Source: Rosellinia necatrix
Lineage: Eukaryota > Ascomycota > Sordariomycetes > Xylariales > Xylariaceae
Direction of reading: 5' to 3'
DNA length: 64,000 bases
Assembly (NCBI GenBank): GCA_021209875.1
Contig: JAGYVD010000006.1
Span: forward strand, 3,410,001 to 3,474,000
In this document: in pieces, positions 26,001-36,841 of the stretch
Layout of the letters: each line of letters opens with the position of its first letter
How positions within the stretch are numbered: the stretch's first letter is position 1
Translations under genes and position numbers: made by a program
The notes under the pieces: generated by a model
Seen by the model: the letters and a program-made list of their open reading frames with translations, nothing else
Told to the model about the DNA's origin: nothing
The model's database searches: none

Positions 26001-27416
26001 AAAAGAAGCTTCTGCCATTATCCTCATGGACGACAATTTTGCCAGCATCGTAAAAGCCCTAAAATGGGGCCGGGCTGTCAACGACGCTGTGAAGCGCTTC
26101 CTTCAGTTCCAATTGACCGTCAACATAACGGCAGTGGCACTAACGTTTATCACCGCTGTCTCTAGTAGTGATGAGGCTTCCGTGCTCACAGCCGTCCAAC
26201 TCCTCTGGGTTAATCTTATCATGGACACCCTCGCAGCACTTGCCCTTGCGACAGACCCACCACAGGATAGTATAATCGACCGCAAGCCGGAGCGGAGAAA
26301 CGCCGGTATTATCTCTATTACCATGTGGAAGATGATTATCGGTCAGGCCATCTACCAACTTGCAGTCACGTTCGTGCTATACTACGGCGCAATCGCTATC
26401 GGTATCGCGGCACAGGAGGATACCAGGACGGTTGTCTCTACTCGACGAGACAGTCTCGTGTTCAATACGTTTGTGTGGATGCAGATCTTTAACCAGTGGA
26501 AGTAAGTGAAGCGATCTTCGGTTTCATGGTCAGGGCTATCAGCTAATCAAAGTATAGCAATCGTCGGTTGGACAACCGGCTCAACATTCTAGAAGGCATA
26601 ACGAAAAACTACTTTTTTTTGGGGATCAACGTCATTGTCATCGGTTTGCAAATACTCATCATCTTCGTCGGTAGCACGCCATTCAACATCTCATCTCTGA
26701 AACCACCCCAAACAGGGCCACAGTGGGCAACCGCGATTATTCTCGGTGCCCTCTCAATCCCAGTTGGTATGGTGATCCGTTTTATTCCGGACGAGCTGAT
26801 TAGGAAATGCATTCCCGAGTCATTCAAACGAAAGCCATCGCCGCCCGAGCTCATGATCTCGGACGAGGAACGATTCAACGATTATCCCGATGTCTTTACT
26901 AATGTCCGTGATGAGCTCGCGTTCCTAAGGAAACTCAAAGGGGGCCGTCTTAATAACTTGAAATTCGCTGTACACCACACTCGTGAAACTCTGATGTCGA
27001 GAACCAGGAGTCCGTCTCGTTCCCGATCCAACTCGATGCGCGCTCCGCACACACCGACCCGGGAGGACAGCTTCGGGGCCCCGTCTCCAGCTCCCACCCC
27101 CGATTCCCGCAGGCGCTCCAGGTCCATGAGATCACGCTCTAATTCAGCCTTGGGTGCGCCAACAGTGATGGCGGGCATCATTGCCGGCAGTGTGGCTGCC
27201 GGTTGGTCGCCCATTGAAAAAGCTGGCGACCGTGACTTTTCGCAGGCTCCTCGCCCCTCACCTTCGCCTCTGTCTCACCGGGAAGGTAGCGGGACCGAAA
27301 CGACACCCGTCCTAACAGAGGAGCCAATGGAAATGGACGAGTCAAGCGCACCTGAGGACGTGCCTCAATTGCGCGTGCCTCAGCCGCCTTCACAAAAACC
27401 GAAATCTCTATCCTAG
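23037..27416 (+). CDS. PMC1: P-type Ca2+-transporting ATPase (PMCA / vacuolar PMC1 type)
   Basis: Exons 23037-23089, 23184-26501 and 26558-27416; 1409 residues. The short first exon (MADSQDDNAEGTPRRPRA) splices in frame to the long exon, and the second intron joins IFNQW to NNRRLDN. P-type landmarks: TGES at 430-433 (actuator), PEGLP at 565-569 in membrane helix 4, DKTGTLT with phosphorylated D608, and TGDGTNDAP at 930-938. The family pumps cytosolic Ca2+ into the vacuole or out of the cell, coupled to ATP hydrolysis. Yeast PMC1 is vacuolar and induced by calcineurin/Crz1; regulation here is not visible. A Ser-rich N-terminus of about 190 residues and a C-terminal tail of about 140 residues rich in RS/SR and Pro could be regulatory. 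Which membrane it occupies is inferred. Confidence 0.95.
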
Positions 27417-28609
27417 GCAGTGTGAATACTCGTCTTTGTTGCTCCTGGAAACAGCCCGAAATCGCGCCGGTCATCGAAGCGCTGGCATATTCCGCCCTAG
27501 CGCGGCTATCCCCCCCCTCCCCCGATAGCTCATAAATGACCTCCAGAAGCGTCTCGTTCTTCAAAAGATCCATCCATGGCGGTCCCTTTCTCAACTATTG
27601 GGTTCATGACATACTGGCACCCCCGCAGTCTTGCATTCGATGCTTCGGAGCAAGAGACCCACGCCCTAAGGATCCGATCGGCCTAGTCTGTCAGTCAAAG
27701 TCTTGCTCTTTAAGGGGGAAGCAACGAGACACCTATCCCGGAGTCTTGCTAGCCCCGCCGTTACTACGCCGGTCGACGCCGGCTATGGCCAGGCAATCCA
27801 GGCTCGGTTTAGGTTAGCGTAGTACGGTTACTCATTAAACAGTCAGGATACCTCAAAGATCCGACTGGACCAAACCTTGGGCCTTGGGCGGTGGAGAGGT
27901 TTGTAGAATTGCTCGTCCCCGCGATGGCCTATCGAGAAGGCGCACCGCCTTGTACTCTTTTTTTCTCTTCCTCTTTTCTCTTTGTCTGTACAACTTAAAC
28001 TGAGTGGTAGACTCCTTGTGCGTGATGGAAATCCTGAGTGGTAAATAGATACCAATTGAATCATATTAGCAGTAGAGATGAAAAGACAAGAGGACCGCGG
28101 CTGTCTCAGCCTGTGCAGCTCGAACCCAACCTGTGCCCTTACACTCAAGCCACATTTGGGATGATCCAGTGAAGCGAATTCGGCAAATGGTTGCTTAGCT
28201 ATACTATGAGCTATGTACCCCAGCATCTAGCTAGTTGATCACTGGGCTTCCAAGCCTATGCTGTCAACAGTCCTTCAGATACGACTACGAAGGAACTAAT
28301 TAGCGTTAGATCATTCCATCACATGCTACCTAGGTACCTAGGAATTTGCAATCAGAACCCAAGGGCAGAAAAAATACGACGGACTTGCAGCCAGAGGGAA
28401 TAATTACGACATGCCAAGAGAGCGCAGGTAAAAAACAGCCGAGAACCTAACAGGTATGAATGAGAGATGCAGTGGTTGTTAAACCAAGAGACAGACAACA
28501 CATTCATTCAGGGCTCAGGTGGGCCACTAATCAAAGGATCTGCGGACATCCAATGGATGAGCAGCACGACAACTGCCTAGCCTGCCGGCTTACTTCAGTG
28601 GCAGTAGAG

Positions 28610-29060
28610 TAGGTATGTAGCAAGTAGGTAGGTAGGTAGGTAGGTATGTGACTCGCCTGGTTCTGGATAAATACCCAGGTAGGTAGGTAGGTATTCATCT
28701 AGATAGTGAGTGAGTGCATCCTTACTGATGAATCCCTATTATTGCCAATACCTTGCGACAGGTAATCCACCTTGGCTACCTAGGTAGGTAGGTAACCCAG
28801 GTATCTATCTACTTCGGAAGCACATAATCGTTGGCACTCCCAGTAGGTGAAGATGCCAAGAAGGGTGGCTAGTCAGTATTGCGCCATGCATGCCCCTATA
28901 GGCTATCGTTGAAGTGCACTAGTTATGTATACATGCGCCTCGATAGATAGATGTGACGATAGAAACTCGACAACCTAGTAGCATCAATAAGTAGGTAGGT
29001 AGGATAAGTAGGTAGGATAAGTAGGTAGGTAGGTTAAGTAGGTACCTAAGGTAGGGTACG
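28610..29060. repeat. AGGT tetranucleotide-rich segment
   Basis: Runs of AGGT occur at 28620-28650, 28676-28692, 28778-28796 and 28990-29050, some arranged as ACCTAGGT palindromes. The same unit recurs in nearly every long spacer of the window and not inside the conserved coding exons, so it is a dispersed intergenic motif. Confidence 0.8.
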
Positions 29061-30115
29061 TAATAGTACCTGCCAGTCTCCAGAGTTGCAACGCCCTATG
29101 GCCCATTCCCTCCCTCTCTGGTCATTTCTGGACATTGCCGCCCGTAGCCAAGCAAGGCACTTTCAACTAAAATTAGAGCGCGGCATCGCCCGAGAAACAC
29201 ATAGCAGAGGAACGCTACGGAAAGCATCTCACCTAATCGAACACAAGCTTCTGCTCGCCCGCACGGGAATCTCCGAGTGATGGCAGCTACTAGAGAGCAC
29301 CCACCTACATGGTGAGGCTGCCTCGGTATGTCACTTAGCAAGGGAACGATCTCGCATAGGACCTACGACATGGACCTGCGAGGCTAGATGGAAACGAAGC
29401 AAACGTGGTAACGTCGTACACCGACGCCTCGAGGCGCAAGCACGGCCTCGCCCTCGCCCTCTACGGGTAGGCACTCTTAACCGGCCCGGTGTTTCATGGA
29501 GGGGGAAGGGGGAGGCGGAAGGGGGGAGACGGGCTGTCCAGAAGCTTTGAGAACACACCAAGGCGATCCACAAAGTGCACGTACCAAGATTTGCACAAGG
29601 GAGGCAGCTCGGTCGGGGGGCCGTTAAGGTTTGGCACGCACGCACGACTCAAGTGCCCGTTGGTGTGTTGATGCCGACAGTGGCTGCGCAACGGACAAGG
29701 AGGACCTTGCACGTACGTAAGAACGTTGTAGTCGAGTTCGCCAACTCACAGGGCAGCCCGTAACTAAGCAGGTTGACTAACAATAAGAAGAAAGACGACC
29801 AGGGTTATCAATATAATCATCAGCATCATCAGGATGGCCGATGGAGAATGGAGACGCCGGGGGAAGAGGGGGAGGTGGATAACTTATGACGAGGCAGATA
29901 AATAAATACGAAGGAAATAACTAAATGTAATGTATGTGTTTAATTAAAAAGAAGTGGTGTTGGTTGTGCTGTATTCGCAACACAACATAGACGCACACTA
30001 AGCAAAATACCAATAACACCACTAACACAGTATCACCGCCACCTGTCAAGTGCAGAGCTGAGTTCCAATGGTGTCTGTCTGTTCTACAAGGCAGAAGAAG
30101 GCCAACTATATCTTC

Positions 30116-30223
30116 ATTCTAATCCTAATTCTGATCCCAATTCTGATCCTAATTCTGATCCCAATTCTGATCCTAATTCTGATCCTAATTCTGATCCTAA
30201 TTCTGATCTTAATTCTAATTCCA
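30116..30223. repeat. 12-bp minisatellite, nine units
   Basis: Nine consecutive 12-base units follow the consensus ATTCTGATCCTA. Variation is confined to a few positions (A or G in ATTCTGAT, C or T near the end). It is not in any supported gene. Confidence 0.95.
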
Positions 30224-30901
30224 ACTTGATGCAATGGATGACAACCAATTGAACGAAGAAATCAAGAACCGGACATTCCTACTCATGCTCGGTCGTGCTT
30301 CGGTCGTGCTGTCGACGAAGTAAGTGGTGAAGAATGATGAAGAAGGGCGACTGACTGACTGACGGCCGACCTGACGATAGACGGTGTTATACGAAAGTAT
30401 GGTGGTGATTGGACAGCACGTACACTAACCCGAGTAGCTGGTACATGGCGATGGGAGGCGAAGTGGTGGCAGTCGAGGTATCTCGAGCAGGAGGAGCCTA
30501 ATCTAGGCACGCATAGGTTCACTAGCCCGCTGTCTGGCTGGTTTTCTGGCAGTTTGGCTGGCTGGCTGGCTGGCTGGCATATGGAGGGCTGGTCGGACCC
30601 AATCAGCAATTCGCTTCCTTCTTGAACTGGACAACCCCATCGTTCTGTCTGTTCTGGTCTGTCTGTCTTAAACTCTCTTTTTCTCCCTCCCACCCAACCG
30701 TCGCCTTTTCGCCCGCAATAGCGCGCCTAATCTCGACCCCGGATTGTTAACACATTAAATATTAAATATTATAAAAAAAACCCGCGGTGCTATTTCCTGC
30801 CAACCCCCGTTTCCTCTTTCTTGTCTCCCATCTCCCATCTCCGACTTTCCATCTCTCATCTCCCCTCCACATACTACTTACTACTTACTACCTACTACAT
30901 A

Positions 30902-30968
30902 CACGCACACACACACACACGCACACACACACACATGCACACATACACACACACACACACTCACATCA
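30902..30968. repeat. AC microsatellite
   Basis: AC units run with a few CG, TG and AT interruptions, in the pyrimidine-rich DNA ahead of the sirtuin gene. Confidence 0.9.
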
Positions 30969-31651
30969 ACCTATCTCAATCCCTCCTCTGTGTTCCTCCC
31001 TCCCTCCCTTGTTTTTATTTATTTATTTATTTAGTCTTGTTCCTGCCCATCTTGCCTCCGCTGGTGCCCAGACAACTCCTCTTCCCTTCAACTACGCCGT
31101 CTGGCTGGCCAACAGTAACTCCTCGCGGTCCTAGACGGATCTTTGAACTTGCCCTAATTTGTCGAAACTCAACCAGAACAGAAGACGCGTCAGAAATTTA
31201 GAAATAACAATCGCCGTCACCTAAGCGTCAGGCAATTCCAATTTCGTCCCGCCCAGATCTAACTCGGCGTCTTGTACCCCCCAGGATAGCCTTTCCTCCC
31301 TCCCTCTCTCCCTCTCTCCCTCTCTCCATCTTTCTCTCTCTGTCTCTCTCTCCCCTTGCATAACTTCCCGCCCCATTATAATCAATAAGTGCAACACCAC
31401 CCGACAACTCCCCGTCTAAATTCGTCAATTAAGCTAGCTCAGGCACTACTTGACCATCCTCGACCATTCTTTTCCATCTTTACTTTTTTTATGATTCATC
31501 AACTTCTCATCAATCACAACTCGACTCCCGAGTTGCGTAGTTTCGCGCATCTCGTATGAAATAGAGCGCTATACTTAATTGTCCCATTTCCTGTTCAACT
31601 CATATTCACACATTCCTGCGTCGTGTTATAGATACGCCGATACAATATACG

Positions 31652-33577
31652 ATGAAGGGAGCAAAACAAGATCCCGGTCGCGTCCGCAGACCCTATACTA
31701 AAAGAGCTCGTCCCCAGAAACAACAACAACAACAACAGTTACCAGCAGCAGCAGCAGCGGCGGCGGCGGCAGCAACAGTGGCAACATCATCAACACTGAC
31801 AGCATCACAGCAACAACAGCAACAACAAAATCGGCATCAGCGCAAGCAATTTGGACAAACCAATGCTATTGCTGCCGCTGCCGCCGCTGCTGCTGCCGCC
31901 CATCCCGCCCACGTAACGGAGGTTGTCGACGACCAGCAAGTCGGACACCTCCCACTCCCGCAGCCCATCTACGGTGATGTTTCAGAACTACAAGACCGAG
32001 TCAACGACCTCGGGGACTCTTGGGAAACTGAGTCTATTTTTGAAGACATTATCGACGATCTCACTCAAGACACATTTCCCCCCCCGACGGTAATCATTTC
32101 CCCCTCAGCCCTCAACTTCTCCTTCCTTCCCGATCAACCAGGCACACGCCGAGGTTGAAGCCCGAAGCTTCGTTTGGCCCGCAGCCTCCCGGGCGGCAGG
32201 TTGGAACATGTGCTGACACGTTGGCAGTTGACGCTTGCACTCCCGAGCAGGCGGTTACTTTCCGCCAGCAACTACGCGCAATCGGCCCCAATGAGTTCTG
32301 CCATTTACACATAGACTCGGGCGCCATCGCCGCCAAGAAACTACTCACCGCATTTGGGATCCGTCCCCCCGGATTTTCTCGAGGGCCGCCCTGACGAGGC
32401 CTATCTCGGCCTGCTCACCTTGGCCATGACACGGGAGTTGACGAAGAGAGCCAAGATCATGGCGCACAACTCCGTCGACGACGCCGTGCAATTGCTGAGG
32501 AAGTCGCGCAACATCGTGGTGCTGACGGGCGCGGGCATCTCCACCTCCCTCGGCATCCCGGATTTCCGCTCCAAGGAAACTGGACTGTATTCCCAACTGG
32601 AGAGACTAGGGCTGGGGATCAACGACCCCCAGGAAGTCTTCAGCATCGACGTATTCCGAGATGACCCTACCATCTTCTACACGGTGGCCAAGGACATCCT
32701 CCCGGCTACCAAGAAGTTCTCGCCGACCCATGCGTTTATCGCGATGCTGCAGAACCAGGGCAAACTTCTCACCAATTACTCGCAGAACATCGACAACATT
32801 GAGGCCAACGCGGGCATCCTGCCAGAGAAGCTGGTGCAGTGCCACGGCTCGTTCGCCACGGCCAGCTGCCAGCGCTGCGGCCACAGAGTGCGCGGAGACA
32901 CCATCTTCGACGACATCCGAGCCGGCAAGATTCCACGCTGCGGCAAGTGCGTCGCGGCACTCAAGTCGAAGGGGGCGGGCCTGCTCAAGCGCAAGAGATC
33001 GAGCAACGCAGCCTCGAAGAGAGCACGCCGCAACTTCGACGGCTTCGACGACGATGACGACGACGGCAGCTACGACATTCCCCAGGCCGGCGTCATGAAG
33101 CCAGACATTACCTTCTTCGGCGAGCCTCTCCCCGACGAGTTTTCTAAGCGACTCGTGAGACACGACCGCAATCTGGTCGACCTCGTTATCGTCATCGGGA
33201 CGTCGCTGAAGGTGGCGCCCGTCTCCGAGGTGGTGCCGTTTCTGCCCTCGCACATCCCGCAGATATACATCTCGCGCACGCCGGTCAGCCACATCAACTT
33301 CGACATCGACCTCCTGGGCGACTGCGACGTCGTGGTGGCCGAGCTGTGCCGCCGCGCGGGCTGGAACCTCAAACACCCGATGGTGCCGTCAGACCAAGAG
33401 GTCAACATCACGTTAGAGAAGGGTTACCAGAGCCGGCACATTTTCACGCCTGTCGGCGACCCGAGATCGGATCTCGAGGCCATAGCTCAGGCGAACGAAA
33501 GCCAAAAGTCCGGCAAGCAACGCCGCATCCGAAATAGTGCCTCTCGCAAGTCAGATGGATCAATGATGACAGCGTAG
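31652..33577 (+). CDS. SIR2: Sir2-family class I NAD-dependent deacetylase (Sir2/Hst1 type), frame broken twice
   Basis: The protein removes acetyl groups from histones using NAD and silences chromatin in the nucleus. The N-terminal exon (31652-32089) is Gln/Ala-rich and ends in an acidic block. A GT-AG intron at 32090-32141 follows. The next part holds the Sir2-type N-terminal segment ([19 protein letters not shown]), then the catalytic core: [30 protein letters not shown], the active-site His in QCHGSF, a four-Cys zinc site (CQRC...CGKC), an NLS-like KRKR insert with an Asp run, and [12 protein letters not shown]. The N-terminal segment and the core lie in different frames. The break is at a C6 run (32365-32370); five Cs would restore RPPDFLEG. 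Exon 1 joins exon 2 in frame only if the C8 run at 32078-32085 is one shorter, or another acceptor is used. It is probably a real gene with sequence errors, less likely a pseudogene. Confidence 0.85.
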
Positions 33578-33777
33578 AGGCGCACGGTTCTGTCGAAGCC
33601 CAAGGTGATTCTAAGTGATCAATTGATGGCAAAGTCAGCGCCCGCGAGAGGCGCACGCCAAGCTAGTACTACTGAAGCACCGGTTTTGGATGATGTTCTA
33701 CAGAATGGCTCGATGTTTTTTCCTCTCTTACCACACAGACATTGGAGTTACCATCCCCCTCCCCTTCCCCCCCCGCC

Positions 33778-33868
33778 TTCCTCTCTCCCTGTCTCTATCT
33801 CTCTGTCTCTCTGTCTCTCTGTCTCTCTATCTCTCTATTTCTCTCTGTCTGTCTCTCTCTCTCTCCGT
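33778..33868. repeat. CTCT/CTGT pyrimidine repeat
   Basis: Repeated CTCTCTGT and CTCTCTAT units occur downstream of the sirtuin stop. Ser/Leu-only frames over it are artefacts. Confidence 0.9.
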
Positions 33869-34414
33869 CACCGCTGAGGGAACGGTGGATCTTTAGTTCC
33901 CGCCACAACACGAACACACGTTTTGAGCGATCCACAGAGGACTGTTCCGGTGCACATCATGATCCCATCCCAATCACGCAGTGACACATCGCCGCCCAGT
34001 GCTGTTCTGCGTAGATTGGCAACCCCATCCACAGACGCAGGCCGAGAGGGACCATCTATGTGGGGAATGACGTGTTTCCCATGATGCACGTGCGCTAGAG
34101 ATCAGACTCGGGCTTTTGGCGCGAGGCGCGAGGCACGCCTCTCGAGAAGAGATGGCATGGCACCTGAGAGGGCGAGGGACGGACGACCTGTTGGGCTTCA
34201 CAAGCGAGCAATGCGCTAAGCTAAATACACCCTGTGCTGTGCACGCTAAGGCTGCTCTAGAGAGATCGGAATCTGCAACGAGCCACAAGCCCGCCCGGTC
34301 CATCGGCATCGTTGTCCCCAACCAAGCGGGGCAGTATTATTTCTACAGCTTTTTTTTTTTTTTTAATTGTCCTACGTCAAACACGCTAAAAAGCAACCAG
34401 AAAAAAGCGTAACA

Positions 34415-34545
34415 CTTGGCACGGGAAAAGAAAGGAAAAAAAGAAAAGGGGAAAAAAAATTATGGAAAAAAGAAAGGGGAAAGAAAAAAAAAGGGAGGGG
34501 AAGAGGGGAATAGAAAGGAATTCAAAGGAAGAGGGATAAAAAATC
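34415..34545. repeat. Purine-only low-complexity tract
   Basis: Almost entirely A and G (AAAAGGGG-type). Lys/Gly frames across it are not credible genes. Confidence 0.85.
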
Positions 34546-35455
34546 TAGAGAGGGCAACCGTGCTGCGCTGTGCAACCATGTTCACACAACTCTTTTACTG
34601 TTGCGTAACCGGTCTTTTTATTCATTCTATTTGGGTTTTCCGAGATAAGAGACAAGAGGAGAGATCTCACATAGACTTCAGAAAGAGGAAACCCCATACC
34701 CGTACCCATACCGTACGATATTAGATGTCGAGAGGAACGGTGTACGCACGTACAGGAGAAGAGCACTGCATGCATTGGCCTTTTATTTTACCCGGGAAGA
34801 AAGGAATCGGGAATGTCGAAACTCGCGCAAAGGCCCTCGTTCTCTATCTAGGTCGACGGCAGTTATTATCTGCTCCGCGCTGGCTCGATTGAGATCATTC
34901 ACCCAACACACAAACAAACAAGCAAACAAACAAGAGTTGACCGAAGGAACCGCGTCCGTGTCACACTCACTGATAATACCTCCGCGAGAGCCAACAGAGC
35001 AGTGAGAGAGAGAGAGAGAGAGAGAGCGCACTGTAGAGCAGATATATTTTAATACATATAATTGTGGCACTAATAAGAAAGAGAGAGAGAGACTCTATCT
35101 CTATCGCATCCATCCGAACTAAGCACTCCAAATTGGCCACCTCGGCGGTGGTGGATACAGTGACTGACTGACCTAAGCCAGCAAGCCCATCTTAGAGATA
35201 GCCTTCAACCTCCAAAGAGATAGGCACCGGCGATATGGCTCGTCGGGCAAAAAATTGTCTTGGTTTCTTTTCTCCTCTCCCTCTAGGGTATTGTGCCAGC
35301 GCTTTAGCGCATAGAGAACCTAGGGTGCGAGGTGGAGGATGGAGGGGGGTTTTTCTGGAGTGGCGTGGCACCATAACGAACCCTGGGGTTTCTGTAATTA
35401 TACATATCCCTCCCGCTAATAAGAAACGAGGTGAGTTATTCCCTAGGTCCTAAAC

Positions 35456-35464
35456 ATATATATG

Positions 35465-35497
<33 letters not shown>
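35456..35497. repeat. TATG microsatellite
   Basis: TATA then TATG units, the same type as at the window start. Confidence 0.9.
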
Positions 35498-36735
35498 TTC
35501 ACAATCCTAAGTAACAAATGCCCACCTCTTTTGGATTCGTAATCAATTACTCTCAATAGGACGAGAGGAGGGGGGAGGGGGACGGGGAGGGATTAACAGG
35601 AAGGGAAGGGAAGGGCGCATGAAAAGTCCATTGTAGAAAACAAGGAATATGTCATCGGAATATTTTTTTAAACTAAACCCAGCTTAACCTAGCTTGATTC
35701 ATCATATTATGCTACCTACCATTCGATCGATCGATCGATACCCCAAAAAAACCAGACCCGAGAACGAGACGAGTAGGTACCTCGCAGAAGTATATCTCTC
35801 GCCCTGTCCGCGTACAATAAATAATATCTCACGGCTCATCAAAATGCCGTGGTACTTATGTAACGTATATTTCCCATGCCAGATGCGTTAGTATAGGGAT
35901 TCAATCTAGTTCGATATATGACGGAAGAATAAAAATGAAGAATATAAAGATCATAAAGAACAAAAAAAAAAAAACTCTCAAAGTAGAGTGAACGTGATGA
36001 ATACACCCACGGTGGCCCCAAGCGGCGTTGGCTAAGTGACTTGTTTGTTTACTATATCCCCCTCTTTCCCTATAATACACAATGCTGCTTAAAAAAAACT
36101 TAGGATTGGTTGAAGTGTTTTTCGCCACCCAGTCTCGGCGCGGCGGTGAGGTTGTACTTATCCCTTGTTTGACGTGTCACTCTTTTCATGACGGTACCAC
36201 CACCAATATTATAATCTCGAATGCACACTCTACTCGCTGCTAGGCAACAAACGGGTATGGGAAATGGGAGTGGGGGAACCGAAGAACCAAATAATAAATC
36301 AAAGGATTGGTGTTGGCGCGCGGCCAAATTCCCTTTGCGTGAGGCAAATGGCATAACAATATGAACCCAAAATGTTGGTGTTGCTAGGGGTAGAGAGGCT
36401 TAATTTAAGTTTACTTTTCATACGCGCATATCGCACGTAATCGTCAGTAGCTTTGTCTTCGTGGTTTTTTACCTTTGCATGCGAGTTTTAGATGTCGTTC
36501 CCTGCTGCTGCAGAAATGATGCTGAAACAGAAATTAGATGAATGGATGCAGGTGGGTTGTTTATAACACTGTATATGCTGTTCTGCCGAAGAATGCGGGC
36601 CAAGTGAGGTGTTGCAACAAGTTCTCCGGCTTGTAACACCAATCAATTAGGCGGGTTAGGTAGGACTCTACGAAGCTACAAGGGTGTGCAGAATCCAACA
36701 ATAGAGAGTGAAGGAGATTTGTCTACAAAAAGCGC

Positions 36736-36740
36736 AAAAA
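36736..36740 (-). terminator. Pol III terminator of tRNA-Gly
   Basis: Five Ts on the minus strand lie about 30 bases past the tRNA 3' end, and a second T5 follows at 36727-36731. This fits normal RNA polymerase III termination. Confidence 0.7.
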
Positions 36741-36769
36741 GAGGATGTACCCATGTGAGTACTTTGTGG

Positions 36770-36841
36770 TGCTGCAACGGCGAATCGAACGCCGGTCTCA
36801 AGCTTGGAAGGCTAGAATGATGACCACTACACTACTGCAGC
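36770..36841 (-). tRNA. tRNA-Gly (anticodon TCC)
   Basis: A 72-base minus-strand cloverleaf. The 7-bp acceptor stem GCTGCAG pairs with TTGCAGC (one G-T), and the discriminator base is A. The D arm starts TAGTGTAGTGG. The anticodon loop is CTTCCAA. The T arm CGGCG-TTCGATT-CGCCG is perfect and contains the B box. No intron. The anticodon stem CTAGC/GCTTG has one T-T mismatch at the second pair. The genome encodes CCA directly after the discriminator, which is unusual for a eukaryotic tRNA and probably coincidental. It should read GGA glycine codons. Confidence 0.9.

Larger units (their letters stand above)
27417..31651. other. 4.2-kb intergenic region: 3' flank, AGGT repeats, minisatellite, Sir2-gene leader
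   Basis: I see no supported gene. About 27.4-28.3 kb is the 3' flank of the Ca2+-ATPase. 28.3-29.06 kb is dense in AGGT/ACCT repeats. 30116-30223 is a 12-bp minisatellite. About 30.6-31.6 kb is strongly pyrimidine-rich with an AC run, fitting the promoter and long leader of the sirtuin gene starting at 31652. The frames at 29.1-29.8 kb carry no recognisable motif. Confidence 0.6.
33578..36769. other. Intergenic region with simple repeats, no gene seen
   Basis: No frame shows a known motif. Simple sequence is abundant: CTCT/CTGT at 33778-33868, an A/G-only stretch at about 34415-34545, GA at 35003-35026, TATG at about 35456-35497, and further AT-rich runs. The first part is the 3' flank of the sirtuin gene. 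Confidence 0.6.

Noticed and set aside
30787..31201. Frames rich in Thr/His/Leu before the sirtuin gene
   Set aside because: Products of AC and CT repeats in a leader region.
32606..33376. 256-codon minus-strand frame across the sirtuin core
   Set aside because: Antisense shadow of GC-rich coding sequence. The plus strand carries all sirtuin motifs.
34429..34724. Lys-rich frame from the purine tract
   Set aside because: It comes from an A/G-only simple sequence and has no conserved feature.
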